A stretch of DNA of 64,000 nt, taken from positions 1 to 64,000 of the forward strand of contig UQJC01000004.1 of assembly GCA_900541335.1 (NCBI GenBank), given 5' to 3'. Origin of the DNA: an uncultured Prevotella sp. (GTDB taxonomy: Bacteria; Bacteroidota; Bacteroidia; Bacteroidales; Bacteroidaceae). Position 1 is the stretch's first letter, and the number at the start of each line of letters is the position of its first letter. A program made the position numbers and the translations under genes. The notes beneath the pieces are model-generated. The model saw only the letters and a list, made by a program, of their open reading frames with translations. It ran no database searches and was not told the origin of the DNA. This document shows, piece after piece, positions 53,255-61,904 of the stretch.

Positions 53255-54952
53255 TTATCTATCAATGTCGGGAACTACGTAATCGACTGTACCGCCAATG
53301 GTAATTAAGTCCGCCAACATATTATTGCGGCAAGCTGTATCCATGACAGCTACGAGGGGAAGACCCGTAGAGCGGTAGTGCAAACGATAGGGAGACTTGT
53401 CACCCTTGCTCTCGATAAACACACCGATACGGCCACGGCTACCCTCAACTTCGCTGAAGAACGTACCAACGGGAAGCTTGATAATGGGCTTCATCTTTTC
53501 CTGGAAGTTGCCTTCGGGAATGTTGTCGATGAGTTGCTCGATAATGTTCAAGCTTTCAAGAATTTCGTCGAGACGAATCATGTAACGAGCGAAAGAATCT
53601 CCTTCGGTACGAATCACTTCATTGAATTGCACACGGTCATAAGCAGCATAAGGACGAAGCTTACGGAGGTCATTGTGCCAACCGGAAGCACGACCCGTAC
53701 CACCAGTACAGCCGAATGAAATCACCTGCTCCTTCGTCAGCACACCCACACCCTTTGAACGGTTCTGGAAAATCACATTACCCGTAAAGATGTCATGGTA
53801 TTCCTGAATATTCTTACGCATATAAGGAATAAACTCCTTCACGCGCTTCACGAAGTTGGGATGAATGTCAGCCATCACACCGCCAATCGTGTTGTAGTTC
53901 AGAATAAGACGGCCACCACAAGTTTCTTCAAAGATGTCGAGAATCTTCTCACGGTCACGGAAGGCATAAAGGAATGCTGTCGTTGCACCGAGGTCCTGAC
54001 ACAAACAGCCGAAGAAGAGAATGTGTGAGTCAATACGTTGCAACTCGTCCATAATGGTACGAATTACCTGTACGCGGTCACTTACTTCTACACCCATCGC
54101 CTGTTCAATACACATACAAAGCGCGTGGCGATTCTGCATCGCACCCAGATAGTCCAAACGGTCAGTCAAAGCCAACGTCTGCGGATAGGTCATGTGCTCG
54201 CTAATCTTCTCCACGCCACGGTGAATGTAACCGAGTACGGGATCAATCTTGCGAATCATTTCACCTTCGAGTGCCACACGGAAGTGAAGTACACCGTGGG
54301 TAGAAGGGTGCTGCGGACCAATATTCACTACGTAGTCATCGGGCTGGAAGATGGCATGTTCCACCTTTTCTACCTTGCCGTCAGCCTGAAGCACATATTC
54401 GTGCGTCACGTCGCTAAGCGGTTCGTTGGTCATACGAAGCGGATTGTTCTTTTCCGTTTCGTCATCCTTACGGAAGGGATAACCCACCCAGTCTTCACGC
54501 ATGAAGAGACGGCGCATGTCGGGATGGCCTGTAAAGACAATGCCATAGAAGTCATAGACCTCACGCTCGTACGTATTAGCAATGTCCCAAAGGTTGCTTA
54601 CCGAAGGAAGCATGGGGTTTTCGCGGTCAGTCGTCACACACTTCACACAGGCTTGCTTACCTGTAGCAGTTGATTCTACTTGATAGACCACACCGAGACC
54701 CTCTTCCATCCAGTCTACACCTGTCAAGTTGAGCAGGAGATCCATACCTTCCTGATCGTGCAGGCGCTTCATTTCCGCATAAAGTTCAGCGGGAGCAACG
54801 GTCTTAGGCTTCAGTTCATTGACTGCCGGCTTAGCGGGAGCAGCAGGAGCGGCGGGACGTGCTGCCGGCTTAGCGGCAGGTTGTGCTTGGGGAGCAGCAG
54901 CCGTTGCAGGCTTAGCTTCCACGTTTGCTTGAGATTTCAATTCTTCGCTCAT
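53255..54952 (-). CDS. nuoCD: NADH-quinone oxidoreductase subunits C and D, fused
   Basis: A 565-residue fused subunit. Residues about 45-180 are the 30 kDa NuoC domain (EREVYDFYGIVFTGHPDMRRLFMREDWVGYPFRKD). Residues about 190-565 are the 49 kDa NuoD domain with NIGPQHPSTHGVLHFRVALEGE, YIHRGVEKISEHMTYPQ and the C-terminal RIGVFIESKGDKSPYRLHYRSTGL and a final DIDR typical of NuoD. NuoD helps form the quinone site. The first 45 residues are an unusual Ala/Pro/Lys-rich tail (about 13-43) that looks disordered. It overlaps the nuoB stop by 4 bases (54949-54952), indicating coupling. Confidence 0.95.
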   Translation of the reverse strand: MSEELKSQANVEAKPATAAAPQAQPAAKPAARPAAPAAPAKPAVNELKPKTVAPAELYAEMKRLHDQEGMDLLLNLTGVDWMEEGLGVVYQVESTATGKQACVKCVTTDRENPMLPSVSNLWDIANTYEREVYDFYGIVFTGHPDMRRLFMREDWVGYPFRKDDETEKNNPLRMTNEPLSDVTHEYVLQADGKVEKVEHAIFQPDDYVVNIGPQHPSTHGVLHFRVALEGEMIRKIDPVLGYIHRGVEKISEHMTYPQTLALTDRLDYLGAMQNRHALCMCIEQAMGVEVSDRVQVIRTIMDELQRIDSHILFFGCLCQDLGATTAFLYAFRDREKILDIFEETCGGRLILNYNTIGGVMADIHPNFVKRVKEFIPYMRKNIQEYHDIFTGNVIFQNRSKGVGVLTKEQVISFGCTGGTGRASGWHNDLRKLRPYAAYDRVQFNEVIRTEGDSFARYMIRLDEILESLNIIEQLIDNIPEGNFQEKMKPIIKLPVGTFFSEVEGSRGRIGVFIESKGDKSPYRLHYRSTGLPLVAVMDTACRNNMLADLITIGGTVDYVVPDIDR

Positions 54953-55584
54953 GCCATTTCCTCCTGATTATAGATTTGTTCTTCCTTAACTCCAGCTGCA
55001 TCACGGTAAGGATCCTTCTCCTTGCGGTTGGTTGTACCGAAGAAGTTTTCAACCTTAACAATACGTTGCAACTGCATCATACCGTAGAGGAATGATTCCG
55101 GACGCGGGGGGCAACCGGGCACATACACATCCACAGGGATAATTTTGTCCACACCATTGACTACATGGTATGACTTATTGAACGGTCCACCCGAAATCGA
55201 GCAACCACCAATAGCAACCACGTACTTCGGGTCGGCCATCTGGTCATACAGACGGCGGAGCACCGGAGCCATCTTGGTCGTAATCGTACCACAAACCAAG
55301 ATTACGTCGGCCTGGCGGGGACTGTTACGCGTTACTTCAAAACCGAAACGGGCAATGTCATAACGGGCAGCACACACCGCCATAAACTCAATACCACAGC
55401 AACTGGTTGCAAAGGTCAAAGGCCACAGAGAGTTAGAGCGTCCCCAGTCAATAAGGTCGTCTAACTTGCGCACAATGACGTTGGCTCCGCCAGCGTTCAG
55501 TTCTTCAACGAGCTTCTCGTAAGTCTCGTTGTCCTTAAATTCCTCATAAGGAATCGACTTGATGTTTGCTCTCTTTACTGCCAT
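54949..55584 (-). CDS. nuoB: NADH-quinone oxidoreductase subunit B
   Basis: A 211-residue peripheral subunit holding the terminal iron-sulfur cluster N2. Signature sequences are FATSCCGIEFMA (adjacent cysteines), RNSPRQADVILVCGT, and VAIGGCSISGGPF with VDVYVPGCPPRPESF. The ends are longer than in the shortest homologues. The gene overlaps nuoA by 10 bases (55575-55584) and nuoCD by 4 bases. Confidence 0.96.
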   Translation of the reverse strand: MAVKRANIKSIPYEEFKDNETYEKLVEELNAGGANVIVRKLDDLIDWGRSNSLWPLTFATSCCGIEFMAVCAARYDIARFGFEVTRNSPRQADVILVCGTITTKMAPVLRRLYDQMADPKYVVAIGGCSISGGPFNKSYHVVNGVDKIIPVDVYVPGCPPRPESFLYGMMQLQRIVKVENFFGTTNRKEKDPYRDAAGVKEEQIYNQEEMA

Positions 55585-55925
55585 TTCAACGCTCCTTTCC
55601 TCCAGGCATAAGCCAAGCCCAGAACTAAAATGAACAAGAAGAAGAGCACGCTAAACAGACCGGCAGGTCCGAGTGAGCGCATCACGACGGCCCAAGGAAA
55701 CAGGAACATCGTTTCAACATCGAACATCAGGAAGAGAATGGCGAACAGATAATAACCTACTCGGAACTGCATCCAGGAGCGTCCACGCGTAGGCACACCA
55801 CATTCATAAGCCTCCTCCTTCTGTGCGTTGTAGCTACGCGGCGAAATCAGCTTGGCCAACACCGTCACGACGCCTACGAACGCCAACCCTGTCAACAATG
55901 CTGTGACAAATAAGGTAAAGTTCAT
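55575..55925 (-). CDS. nuoA: NADH-quinone oxidoreductase subunit A
   Basis: A 116-residue membrane subunit with three helices. KEEAYECGVPTRGRSWMQFRVGYYLFAILFLMFDVETMFLFPWAVV contains the NuoA loop (ECG) and the conserved acidic helix 2 (FDVE). It is the first structural gene of the operon. About 250 bases upstream lie a strong promoter and a leader that contains a terminator-like hairpin. Confidence 0.95.
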   Translation of the reverse strand: MNFTLFVTALLTGLAFVGVVTVLAKLISPRSYNAQKEEAYECGVPTRGRSWMQFRVGYYLFAILFLMFDVETMFLFPWAVVMRSLGPAGLFSVLFFLFILVLGLAYAWRKGALKWQ

Positions 55926-56018
55926 AGCTCTTTAAATGTTATAGTTAATATGTAATGATTGGAATAATACACAGAAGACTAAAAACAACGAACACAAAGA
56001 CTTCTACGCTTTAAGACG

Positions 56019-56059
56019 AAAAAAGCCGCACAGCGAGGGATAGGGCACCCTGCGTGCGG
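56019..56059 (-). terminator. Terminator-like hairpin in the nuo leader
   Basis: On the - strand CCGCAC pairs with GTGCGG (56054-56059 with 56026-56031), with additional AGGG/CCCT pairing inside, and the stem is followed by CTTTTTTC. It is located between the promoter at 56185 and nuoA, so it would end or attenuate transcription before the operon. Confidence 0.6.
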
Positions 56060-56178
56060 ACATAAAAAATCAGCGTACGGACGCACTCGTCCGCCGCTTT
56101 CAATCGATTTTTACCAGTTAAGCCTGCCATCAAGCAAGCGTTCACATAGCAGCCCTTATTCACGTTGTTTTCGTCTTT
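56019..56178 (-). ncRNA. Candidate structured leader or small RNA upstream of nuoA
   Basis: About 160 bases between a strong promoter (56185-56215) and a terminator hairpin (56019-56059). On the - strand it forms a GCTTGC/GCAGGC stem with a 6-base loop (56122-56139), a 6-bp CGGACG/CGTCCG stem with tetraloop AGTG (56078-56093), and then the terminator stem. A 67-residue open frame runs through it but its start lies upstream of the inferred transcript, so it is not called. No Rfam family was recognised. Confidence 0.45.
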
Positions 56179-56184
56179 GGGTTG

Positions 56185-56215
56185 CAAAGTTACGAACCCT
56201 CGCTTAATGAGCAAA
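56185..56215 (-). promoter_or_regulatory. Strong Bacteroidetes-type promoter for the nuo leader
   Basis: On the - strand TTTG (56212-56215), a 19-base spacer, then TAACTTTG (56185-56192). Both parts match the Bacteroidetes consensus with proper spacing. Transcription would start near 56178. Confidence 0.7.
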
Positions 56216-56232
56216 GTTTTCGGAAACTAAAT

Positions 56233-56261
56233 AGGCTCACCCTACATGATTGGGTGAGCCT
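56233..56261 (-). terminator. Terminator after the Omp28-like gene
   Basis: A perfect 10-bp stem AGGCTCACCC (56233-56242) with GGGTGAGCCT (56252-56261), loop 9 bases, followed on the - strand by ATTTAGTTT. It lies 25 bases past the stop. Confidence 0.75.
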
Positions 56262-56285
56262 AATGATGGATAACAAACCACAAAG

Positions 56286-58064
56286 TTACTTCACGTGCTT
56301 TTGCACGGTAGTACCTTGCGCGGTTACTACTTTTTCGAGATAAACTCCCGTTGCGGGTCGTTCAATGCGGAGTCCTTGCAGGTTGTAATAAGTACGACTT
56401 ATCACGTTCATTCCGACATTCGTCCCAGCCGTTATGCCCGTTTGCTGCTGATGGACTGCGGCCTGACTGGCATTGAGTATCTCCAGCTTCTGTCCTCCCT
56501 GATCGGTCGGACTGTTTACAAAGGCTACCGCCTTCAAGTGTTCGAGATTCCAATGTGCCGGCAGGTCGATGGCAAACGTCCGGGTAAAGGTATTACCTTC
56601 CCAAGTGATTTCGTCTCCTAAGATTGAAGTGAGCGACTGGCGGTAAACGTGGTTATGTATCTTTTCTCCAGAACCTAACTGTGGCCGCAGGGTCGTTACA
56701 CTGTCTTCTACAAATTGAACGGTCAGTCGGGCTTCGGGAAAAAGTTGACTACAAAGATTGGTCCGTTCGCCACGCACTGTGAGGACGCATTGGCGCGTAT
56801 CGGTTTGAAGTTGCGTCTCCAAGTCCAGCTTAACAAATGCGGGTTGCTTCGTACAAAACTGGAAGTCGGCTTCACTACTGTAGACCGTCGTACCTGGAAT
56901 AATCGGATTATTTTCGTCCAGGCTGTTCGTTACAACTCGGCGGTCGTAAGTCAATCGGGGTGAAGCGGTGACGTTGAGCAACAGGCGCAATTCTTCAGAA
57001 TCATTTACGGTAAGTTCGTCCGTACCAAAACCTACATGATGAATCACCCAAACCGTTTCGGGCTTCTTCTTTATCAGCTCTTTGTTGATAAACCCATGAA
57101 CGGGCGGACAATTGGGACAAACCAGGGTCGAGAAATGCTCTATCAGCGTCTGACGTGGATAACTCTCTTGGTAAGCGACTAAGGTTGTGCGCAAGGTGTC
57201 GTTAACGGTCACACCGTTATGGGAATCAATCCAAAGTTTAACCTCATTGACTCCTTCATGACATGCCGTAGTAGGGAGATCAAATGTACAAGTCACCGTT
57301 TCGCCAGCTGCCACCTTCCCTTGGGTTTCCACTACCTGAGGGTTATCCGCCTGTCCCTCTACGACCCAACTGTAATGTACTGCGGGCAGGGCGGCTTCAC
57401 TCATTCCGAAGTTGCTGAGGGTAAAGGTCATGGGAGCGAACTCTCCTATTGGGTAATAGGCTCCTGCATGGTGAAAGGAAGCGAGTGCCAAATCTTCAGT
57501 AACAATTTCACCGTTGACTTCAACCTCAGCCTGCAAACAGAGTGGACCGTAGCCGTACTGACTGCCTACCATCCAATCGATGCCATTCGACTTGCTATAA
57601 AAACCTTCAGGATGCGGATTACCCTCGCAAAGCAATCCTTTGCCCGCAGGCAGATAGCCCGTATACATAATGACTAACTGGTCACCCGTGATAATGTAGG
57701 GCATCGTTAGATCAACTTCCTTCCAACCGCGTTCGGTCGTTCCCGGCACATCGGTATAGGTACCCTCGATACTGGGGCCATCTAATTCGTGGCGCAACAT
57801 GACATGTATCATGGACAACCCTTCTTCAGTTGCCAAACGCACCTTACGGATGGTGCCGCCTTTCAACAGTTTCATGCGCGATTCGGGGATGACAATGCCC
57901 GCCGAAAACAGGCAGTCGTAGCTCACATTAAGTACCGCAGTTTGTACTTGATCGCTTATTTCGTCGGGACAGTAACCCAAACGATAAGTAGTTTGTGCAA
58001 AAGCCCCCAAGAGGCTAAAACAAGCCACCAACAAAGTCAATAGTCTTGTTGCTGAATTCATCAT
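56286..58064 (-). CDS. Omp28-like secreted protein with thioredoxin-like segment
   Basis: A 592-residue secreted protein with a signal peptide (about 1-23, after LLGAFA). The middle has FSTLVCPNCPPVHGFINK (a C-P-N-C motif, thioredoxin-like) followed by HHVGFGTDELTVNDSEELRLLLNVTASPRLTYDRR, matching the Omp28 family first described from Porphyromonas gingivalis. Before it are beta-rich, CARDB-like segments. The C-terminus, YYNLQGLRIERPATGVYLEKV, resembles Bacteroidales surface-protein tails. The initiator could be either Met of the MM pair (58064 or 58061), and an earlier Met at 58121 would precede the -7 box. The surface location is likely but the function is not established. Confidence 0.78.
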   Translation of the reverse strand: MMNSATRLLTLLVACFSLLGAFAQTTYRLGYCPDEISDQVQTAVLNVSYDCLFSAGIVIPESRMKLLKGGTIRKVRLATEEGLSMIHVMLRHELDGPSIEGTYTDVPGTTERGWKEVDLTMPYIITGDQLVIMYTGYLPAGKGLLCEGNPHPEGFYSKSNGIDWMVGSQYGYGPLCLQAEVEVNGEIVTEDLALASFHHAGAYYPIGEFAPMTFTLSNFGMSEAALPAVHYSWVVEGQADNPQVVETQGKVAAGETVTCTFDLPTTACHEGVNEVKLWIDSHNGVTVNDTLRTTLVAYQESYPRQTLIEHFSTLVCPNCPPVHGFINKELIKKKPETVWVIHHVGFGTDELTVNDSEELRLLLNVTASPRLTYDRRVVTNSLDENNPIIPGTTVYSSEADFQFCTKQPAFVKLDLETQLQTDTRQCVLTVRGERTNLCSQLFPEARLTVQFVEDSVTTLRPQLGSGEKIHNHVYRQSLTSILGDEITWEGNTFTRTFAIDLPAHWNLEHLKAVAFVNSPTDQGGQKLEILNASQAAVHQQQTGITAGTNVGMNVISRTYYNLQGLRIERPATGVYLEKVVTAQGTTVQKHVK

Positions 58065-58104
58065 AGGATTTATGGAAACGTTTAATGAGATGTTTTGAAG
58101 CGTA

Positions 58105-58112
58105 CAAAAATA
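58105..58112 (-). promoter_or_regulatory. Candidate -7 promoter box for the Omp28-like gene
   Basis: On the - strand TATTTTTG, matching TAnnTTTG, 41 bases upstream of the start at 58064. Confidence 0.45.
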
Positions 58113-58290
58113 CATATTCACGCTATTTCCGTCTGTTTCCCTTCACGTAAAGCTTGTCAAACGAAAGCACAGACAGCAAGCAAACTCGCTGATTGATTGC
58201 AGTAAATCGTATCCCTCAATCGAAAATGTACACCCATTAGTAGCACAAAGCCATCCCCAAACAAGAAAAGTCTTACAGAGCCCTGCAAAA

Positions 58291-58352
58291 AAAATTCCGT
58301 TCGGAAATCCACTTTCACACAATAGTAAGAGGGGCTTCCCGAACGGAATTTT
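58291..58352 (-). terminator. Terminator after the ABC permease gene
   Basis: A 14-bp perfect inverted repeat (AAAATTCCGTTCGG at 58291-58304, complement at 58339-58352) with a 34-base loop. On the - strand a run of T follows (TTTTTTTTGC). It starts about 30 bases past the permease stop. Confidence 0.7.
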
Positions 58353-58381
58353 ATGGGTGATACCATTTGCAACGGCTACCG

Positions 58382-59710
58382 TTATTTATAGCGCAACCAT
58401 TTCAACATTTCCTTTACGCTGGGTTTCTTTCCGTACATGAGGATACCGACACGATAAATGCGGGCACTGAACCACACAAAGGCCAGGGCGGTCGCGTAGA
58501 GGAGGACTAACGAAAGGATTTCCTGCCAAAGAGGGACGCTGAAGGGCACACGCACCATCATGACAATGGGAGAAGTCAAGGGGAACATGGATGCCCAAAA
58601 GGCAAGGGGTCCGTTGGTATTGTTGACGGAACCCATAGCGGCATACAAACCGAATATCATTATCAGTACAACGGGCATGACAAATTGTGAGGAATCTTCC
58701 TGCTCATTGACAGAAGCACCCACAGCGGCAAAGAAGGAGGCGTAAAGCAAATAGCCCCCGATGAAATAAAGAACGAAGAGCACACCCATTTCTATGAAGG
58801 GAAGATTGAACAGGGTGACGAGCAATTCGCCTGCTTCGCCGGCACTGGCCAGGGCTGCGGGATCCATGGCTCCACTCACTCCCCCCATTGGGGTTGAAAG
58901 GGAGGCCTGCTGAGCCTCAGCCATCGACACGCCGAACAGCATGCCGGCTCCCAACAAGATAAATACCAGCATCAAGCCCCATATAGCAAGTTGCACAAAA
59001 CCCACCAAAGCGATACCGACGATTTTACCCATCATCAATTGGAATGGCTTGACGCTCGACACCATCAGTTCGACAATGCGATTGGTTTTCTCTTCCAATA
59101 CACTCGACATCACCATGCCTCCATAGGTCATTACAAACATATAAATCAAGAAGGTGGTGATGAAGCCGGCTGCCATGGCGATTCCGCTGTTCGAAAAGCT
59201 TTCACCGCCTTCGGCATTGCGCTTGACGGTCGACACACTGATTTCGGACTGTACGTCTTCGATGATTTGCTCGATGCCGGCTATACCCGTTGCGGTCAAC
59301 TTGTCTTTACGTACCTGTTCGTTGAGTACATTTTCGATATAGGAAAGCAGTCCGATAGATACTTCTTTATTGGAATAGATGGTCACAGCCTTAGGGTGTT
59401 TGACCAAATCACCGCCAATCTTTACGACTGCCTCGTAATGGGTCGTGTCGGAATAGTAAGCGGGGTCGTCGGGGTTGGTCACTGGCACAAAGCGGTAATT
59501 GGCATCGTCGCGCAACAGGCCGACATAACGTCCCGTCACGTCACACACGGCTACAGCTTTCTGCTCATCATCCTCAATCGATGCCAACCACACGGGTACA
59601 AAGACCAAAGCGGCAAAGATAAAGGGCATGAGTATGGTGAGAAGTATAAACGATTTCTTCTTGACGCGCGTCAGAAACTCACGTTTGATTATTAGTAATG
59701 TCTTTGACAT
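58382..59710 (-). CDS. ABC-2 type permease (NatB-like)
   Basis: A 442-residue membrane protein of the ABC-2 / NatB type. The start has a helix after KREFLTRVKKKSF (ILLTILMPFIFAALVFV), then an external domain (about 45-175) with AVCDVTGRYVGLL, then five to six helices in the C-terminal half with the motif VLEEKTNRIVELMVSSVKPFQLMMGKI (about 207-233). NatB partners a NatA ATPase to export sodium, but related pairs move other substrates, so the cargo is not determined. The ATPase gene is upstream on the same strand. Confidence 0.88.
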   Translation of the reverse strand: MSKTLLIIKREFLTRVKKKSFILLTILMPFIFAALVFVPVWLASIEDDEQKAVAVCDVTGRYVGLLRDDANYRFVPVTNPDDPAYYSDTTHYEAVVKIGGDLVKHPKAVTIYSNKEVSIGLLSYIENVLNEQVRKDKLTATGIAGIEQIIEDVQSEISVSTVKRNAEGGESFSNSGIAMAAGFITTFLIYMFVMTYGGMVMSSVLEEKTNRIVELMVSSVKPFQLMMGKIVGIALVGFVQLAIWGLMLVFILLGAGMLFGVSMAEAQQASLSTPMGGVSGAMDPAALASAGEAGELLVTLFNLPFIEMGVLFVLYFIGGYLLYASFFAAVGASVNEQEDSSQFVMPVVLIMIFGLYAAMGSVNNTNGPLAFWASMFPLTSPIVMMVRVPFSVPLWQEILSLVLLYATALAFVWFSARIYRVGILMYGKKPSVKEMLKWLRYK

Positions 59711-59719
59711 AGGGAGGAA

Positions 59720-59866
59720 GTTAGAGGTTAGAGGTTAAAGACCACATAATCCGTATAGGGTTAGCGGTGAAAGAATAGAGATTATAAAGTCGGGGGCTTG
59801 GGAGTTGAAAAAATGATTGGACAGTCAAACGCTACCTTTGCACCTTTCGACCTTAGACTCTGAAAC
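59720..59866. repeat. Degenerate GTT-repeat element between the ABC transporter genes
   Basis: The left arm has GTTAGAG-GTTAGAG-GTTAAAG (59720-59740). The right arm, on the other strand, has GTTTCAGA-GTCTAAG-GTCGAAAG (about 59836-59866). It looks like a weaker member of the octamer-repeat family seen in the nuo spacers. Confidence 0.35.
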
Positions 59867-59875
59867 GGTTCTACC

Positions 59876-60808
59876 TTACACGGAATGATTGATTACTTGA
59901 TGATCACCAACTACCTGCAAGAAGATTTCCTGCATGGTCGGCATTTTCTCACTGATGGAACGAAGCTCTACAGACGAAGCGACTTGACTGATAAGCTGGG
60001 AGTTGGTCAATGATTCCGCCTTATGAAGAATGTAGGTATGGAGTCCGCCCACTTCCACGTGACTTTGAATGGTAAACACCCCCGGCTGCTCCTGCAATGT
60101 GCCGTCTACCGTGATGGCTTCATAAAGCCCCGTACGGAAACGGCTCTTGACTTCGGCGACATCGCCCGAAAGCACAACCTGCGAATGATTGATTAGTGCA
60201 ATCTCATCACAAACCTCTTCGACAGAAGCCATATTGTGAGTTGAAAAGATGACGGTATGACCTTTATCACGAAGTTCCAGGATTTCGCGCTTCAACATTT
60301 CCGCATTGACAGGATCGAAACCCGAAAAGGGTTCGTCGAAGATGAGCAAAGGAGGCTCGTGAAGTACGGTAATGATAAACTGCACCTTCTGCTGCATACC
60401 CTTGGAGAGTTCTTCGAGCTTCTTGTCCCACCAGGGCATGATACCGAACTTCGTAAACCAACTGATTAAGCGTTCCTTGGCCTCCTTGTAGCTCAAGCCC
60501 TTGAGTTGCGCGAGATAAATCGCCTGCTCGCCTACTTTCATCTTGCGATAAAGCCCGCGCTCTTCGGGCAGATAGCCTATCTTCATCACGTCCTCTGGAG
60601 CAAACGGATGCCCGTCAAAGGTTACTTCACCGCTATCGGGAGCTGTGATGCGGTTGATGATACGTATCAAGGTGGTCTTGCCGGCTCCGTTCGGACCAAG
60701 CAAACCAAATACTTTGCCGCGCTTCACCGCGACGCTTACATCGTTGAGTGCCGTATGCTCGGCATAGCGCTTCACTATGTGCGAAGCTTCGAGAAAGTTG
60801 TCATTCAT
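59876..60808 (-). CDS. ABC transporter ATP-binding protein (NatA-like)
   Basis: A 310-residue ATPase. Walker A GPNGAGKTT (38-46), Q-loop region YLPEERGLY (79-87), signature LSKGMQQ (134-140), Walker B LLIFDEP (154-160) and the H-loop in VIFSTHNM. The LPEERGLY form and a C-terminal extension of about 90 residues are typical of the NatA/DrrA/YhaQ branch. It drives the ABC-2 permease gene 165 bases downstream. The start at 60808 was preferred to the Met at 60835 because it begins MNDNFLEASHI in family register. Confidence 0.92.
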   Translation of the reverse strand: MNDNFLEASHIVKRYAEHTALNDVSVAVKRGKVFGLLGPNGAGKTTLIRIINRITAPDSGEVTFDGHPFAPEDVMKIGYLPEERGLYRKMKVGEQAIYLAQLKGLSYKEAKERLISWFTKFGIMPWWDKKLEELSKGMQQKVQFIITVLHEPPLLIFDEPFSGFDPVNAEMLKREILELRDKGHTVIFSTHNMASVEEVCDEIALINHSQVVLSGDVAEVKSRFRTGLYEAITVDGTLQEQPGVFTIQSHVEVGGLHTYILHKAESLTNSQLISQVASSVELRSISEKMPTMQEIFLQVVGDHQVINHSV

Positions 60809-60852
60809 AAGCGAAGATATGGATTGAAAAAGCAAATCTATTAAAGGGTCTA

Positions 60853-61755
60853 TTATTTTACAGGACTTACAGTGTATCCTGCTTTCTTCAGTAAGGCAAG
60901 CAAACCGCGCTCACCGGGTAAATGTGCTACGCCAACTGCCACGAAGGTACTTCCTTGTTTCATGATTGGAGGAAGTCGCTTCGCCCAGTCTGCATTGCGA
61001 CCGTAAATCAATACTTCTTCTTCCTCCGGCGTAGCGTCACACGAATTGTGCATTTTTTCGTTCATCACCTGCTCAACAGCTGCCAGATTCTGTGAATAAA
61101 AGGCCGTAATCAAGCGTTTCGTTATATCATACATATAGGTTTGGTTGTCTACCAAACACATCAGCTGTTCCTTCTGACGTTCAAGCGTCGTGCTGCCATA
61201 CAATACTTGGGTTTGGAATTCGAGCGTTTCAAGTCCACCGACCCGCTTACCCTGTTCGGCTGCTGTCTTGAGGAAATAAGCATCGAATTGCTGCTCCATA
61301 TTAAACCCCTTCTCTATCTTGATCCCCATCAACAGTTGGAACTGCGCATTGAGGGCGGCCGGTGTCATACGCTTCATGGGTTGCAACATGGGGTTACTGA
61401 AGTCCGCTCCCATCCACTGGGTCATGAACGCATTCAGACGTGCCATCTCGTCAGCACTGAGTACTTGGTCAATTGTCTGTTCGCCAGGCAACATCATGGC
61501 CAACTGCATACGTTGCACCGCTACCGGGTCGGTCAAGGCATCGTGACTGAGTTCACCATAAACCTGTTCGCAAACTGCAAATGCATCACGCAATCCGGGT
61601 ACACTGTCTACAAAGGATTGTTTAGCCAAATGTTGCGTACCCATAATGTAGGACGGCTTCGCCAAGTTCTTCCCTTCTACCTTCCAAAGAAGCTGGGCTG
61701 AAGCACTGCATACAAACAGAACGGAAAGAAAGAGTAAGAAAACACGCTGTTTCAT
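60853..61755 (-). CDS. TraB/GumN family protein
   Basis: A 300-residue protein with a signal peptide (about 1-20, ending SASA) and the TraB/GumN domain, known for its GTxH-type and late GxxH motifs: KPSYIMGTQHLA (33-44) and AVGVAHLPGERGLLALLKKAGY near the C-terminus. These proteins resemble TIKI/PrgY proteases and may be membrane or periplasmic metalloproteases. Activity in bacteria is mostly unproven. It is 44 bases upstream of the ABC ATPase and shares its promoter at 61806. Confidence 0.87.
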   Translation of the reverse strand: MKQRVFLLFLSVLFVCSASAQLLWKVEGKNLAKPSYIMGTQHLAKQSFVDSVPGLRDAFAVCEQVYGELSHDALTDPVAVQRMQLAMMLPGEQTIDQVLSADEMARLNAFMTQWMGADFSNPMLQPMKRMTPAALNAQFQLLMGIKIEKGFNMEQQFDAYFLKTAAEQGKRVGGLETLEFQTQVLYGSTTLERQKEQLMCLVDNQTYMYDITKRLITAFYSQNLAAVEQVMNEKMHNSCDATPEEEEVLIYGRNADWAKRLPPIMKQGSTFVAVGVAHLPGERGLLALLKKAGYTVSPVK

Positions 61756-61805
61756 AATGATAGGAGTATTAAGGATAAATAATCGTTTTATTAATAAACC
61801 GCTCG

Positions 61806-61836
61806 CAAAGTTAGAAAAAGAACTTCAATTCCGAAA
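61806..61836 (-). promoter_or_regulatory. Candidate promoter for the TraB/GumN-ABC transporter unit
   Basis: On the - strand TTTC (61833-61836), 19-base spacer, TAACTTTG (61806-61813). The -7 box is exact and the -33 box has one mismatch. It lies 51 bases upstream of the TraB/GumN start. Confidence 0.55.
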
Positions 61837-61880
61837 TAACAAAGAGAACTTTGCAGACAGAAAAACTTCGTATATGAAAA

Positions 61881-61904
61881 AGAGCGAACCCTAAGGCTCG
61901 CTCT
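61881..61904 (-). terminator. Terminator overlapping the lpxH stop
   Basis: A 7-bp stem AGAGCGA (61881-61887) with TCGCTCT (61898-61904) that contains the stop codon of the gene in its loop. On the - strand TTTTTCATAT follows. Confidence 0.6.

Noticed and set aside
56011..56214. 67-residue open frame (- strand) in the nuo leader
   Set aside because: Its first Met lies upstream of the inferred transcription start and it runs through strong RNA stems and the terminator. The non-coding RNA reading is more likely.
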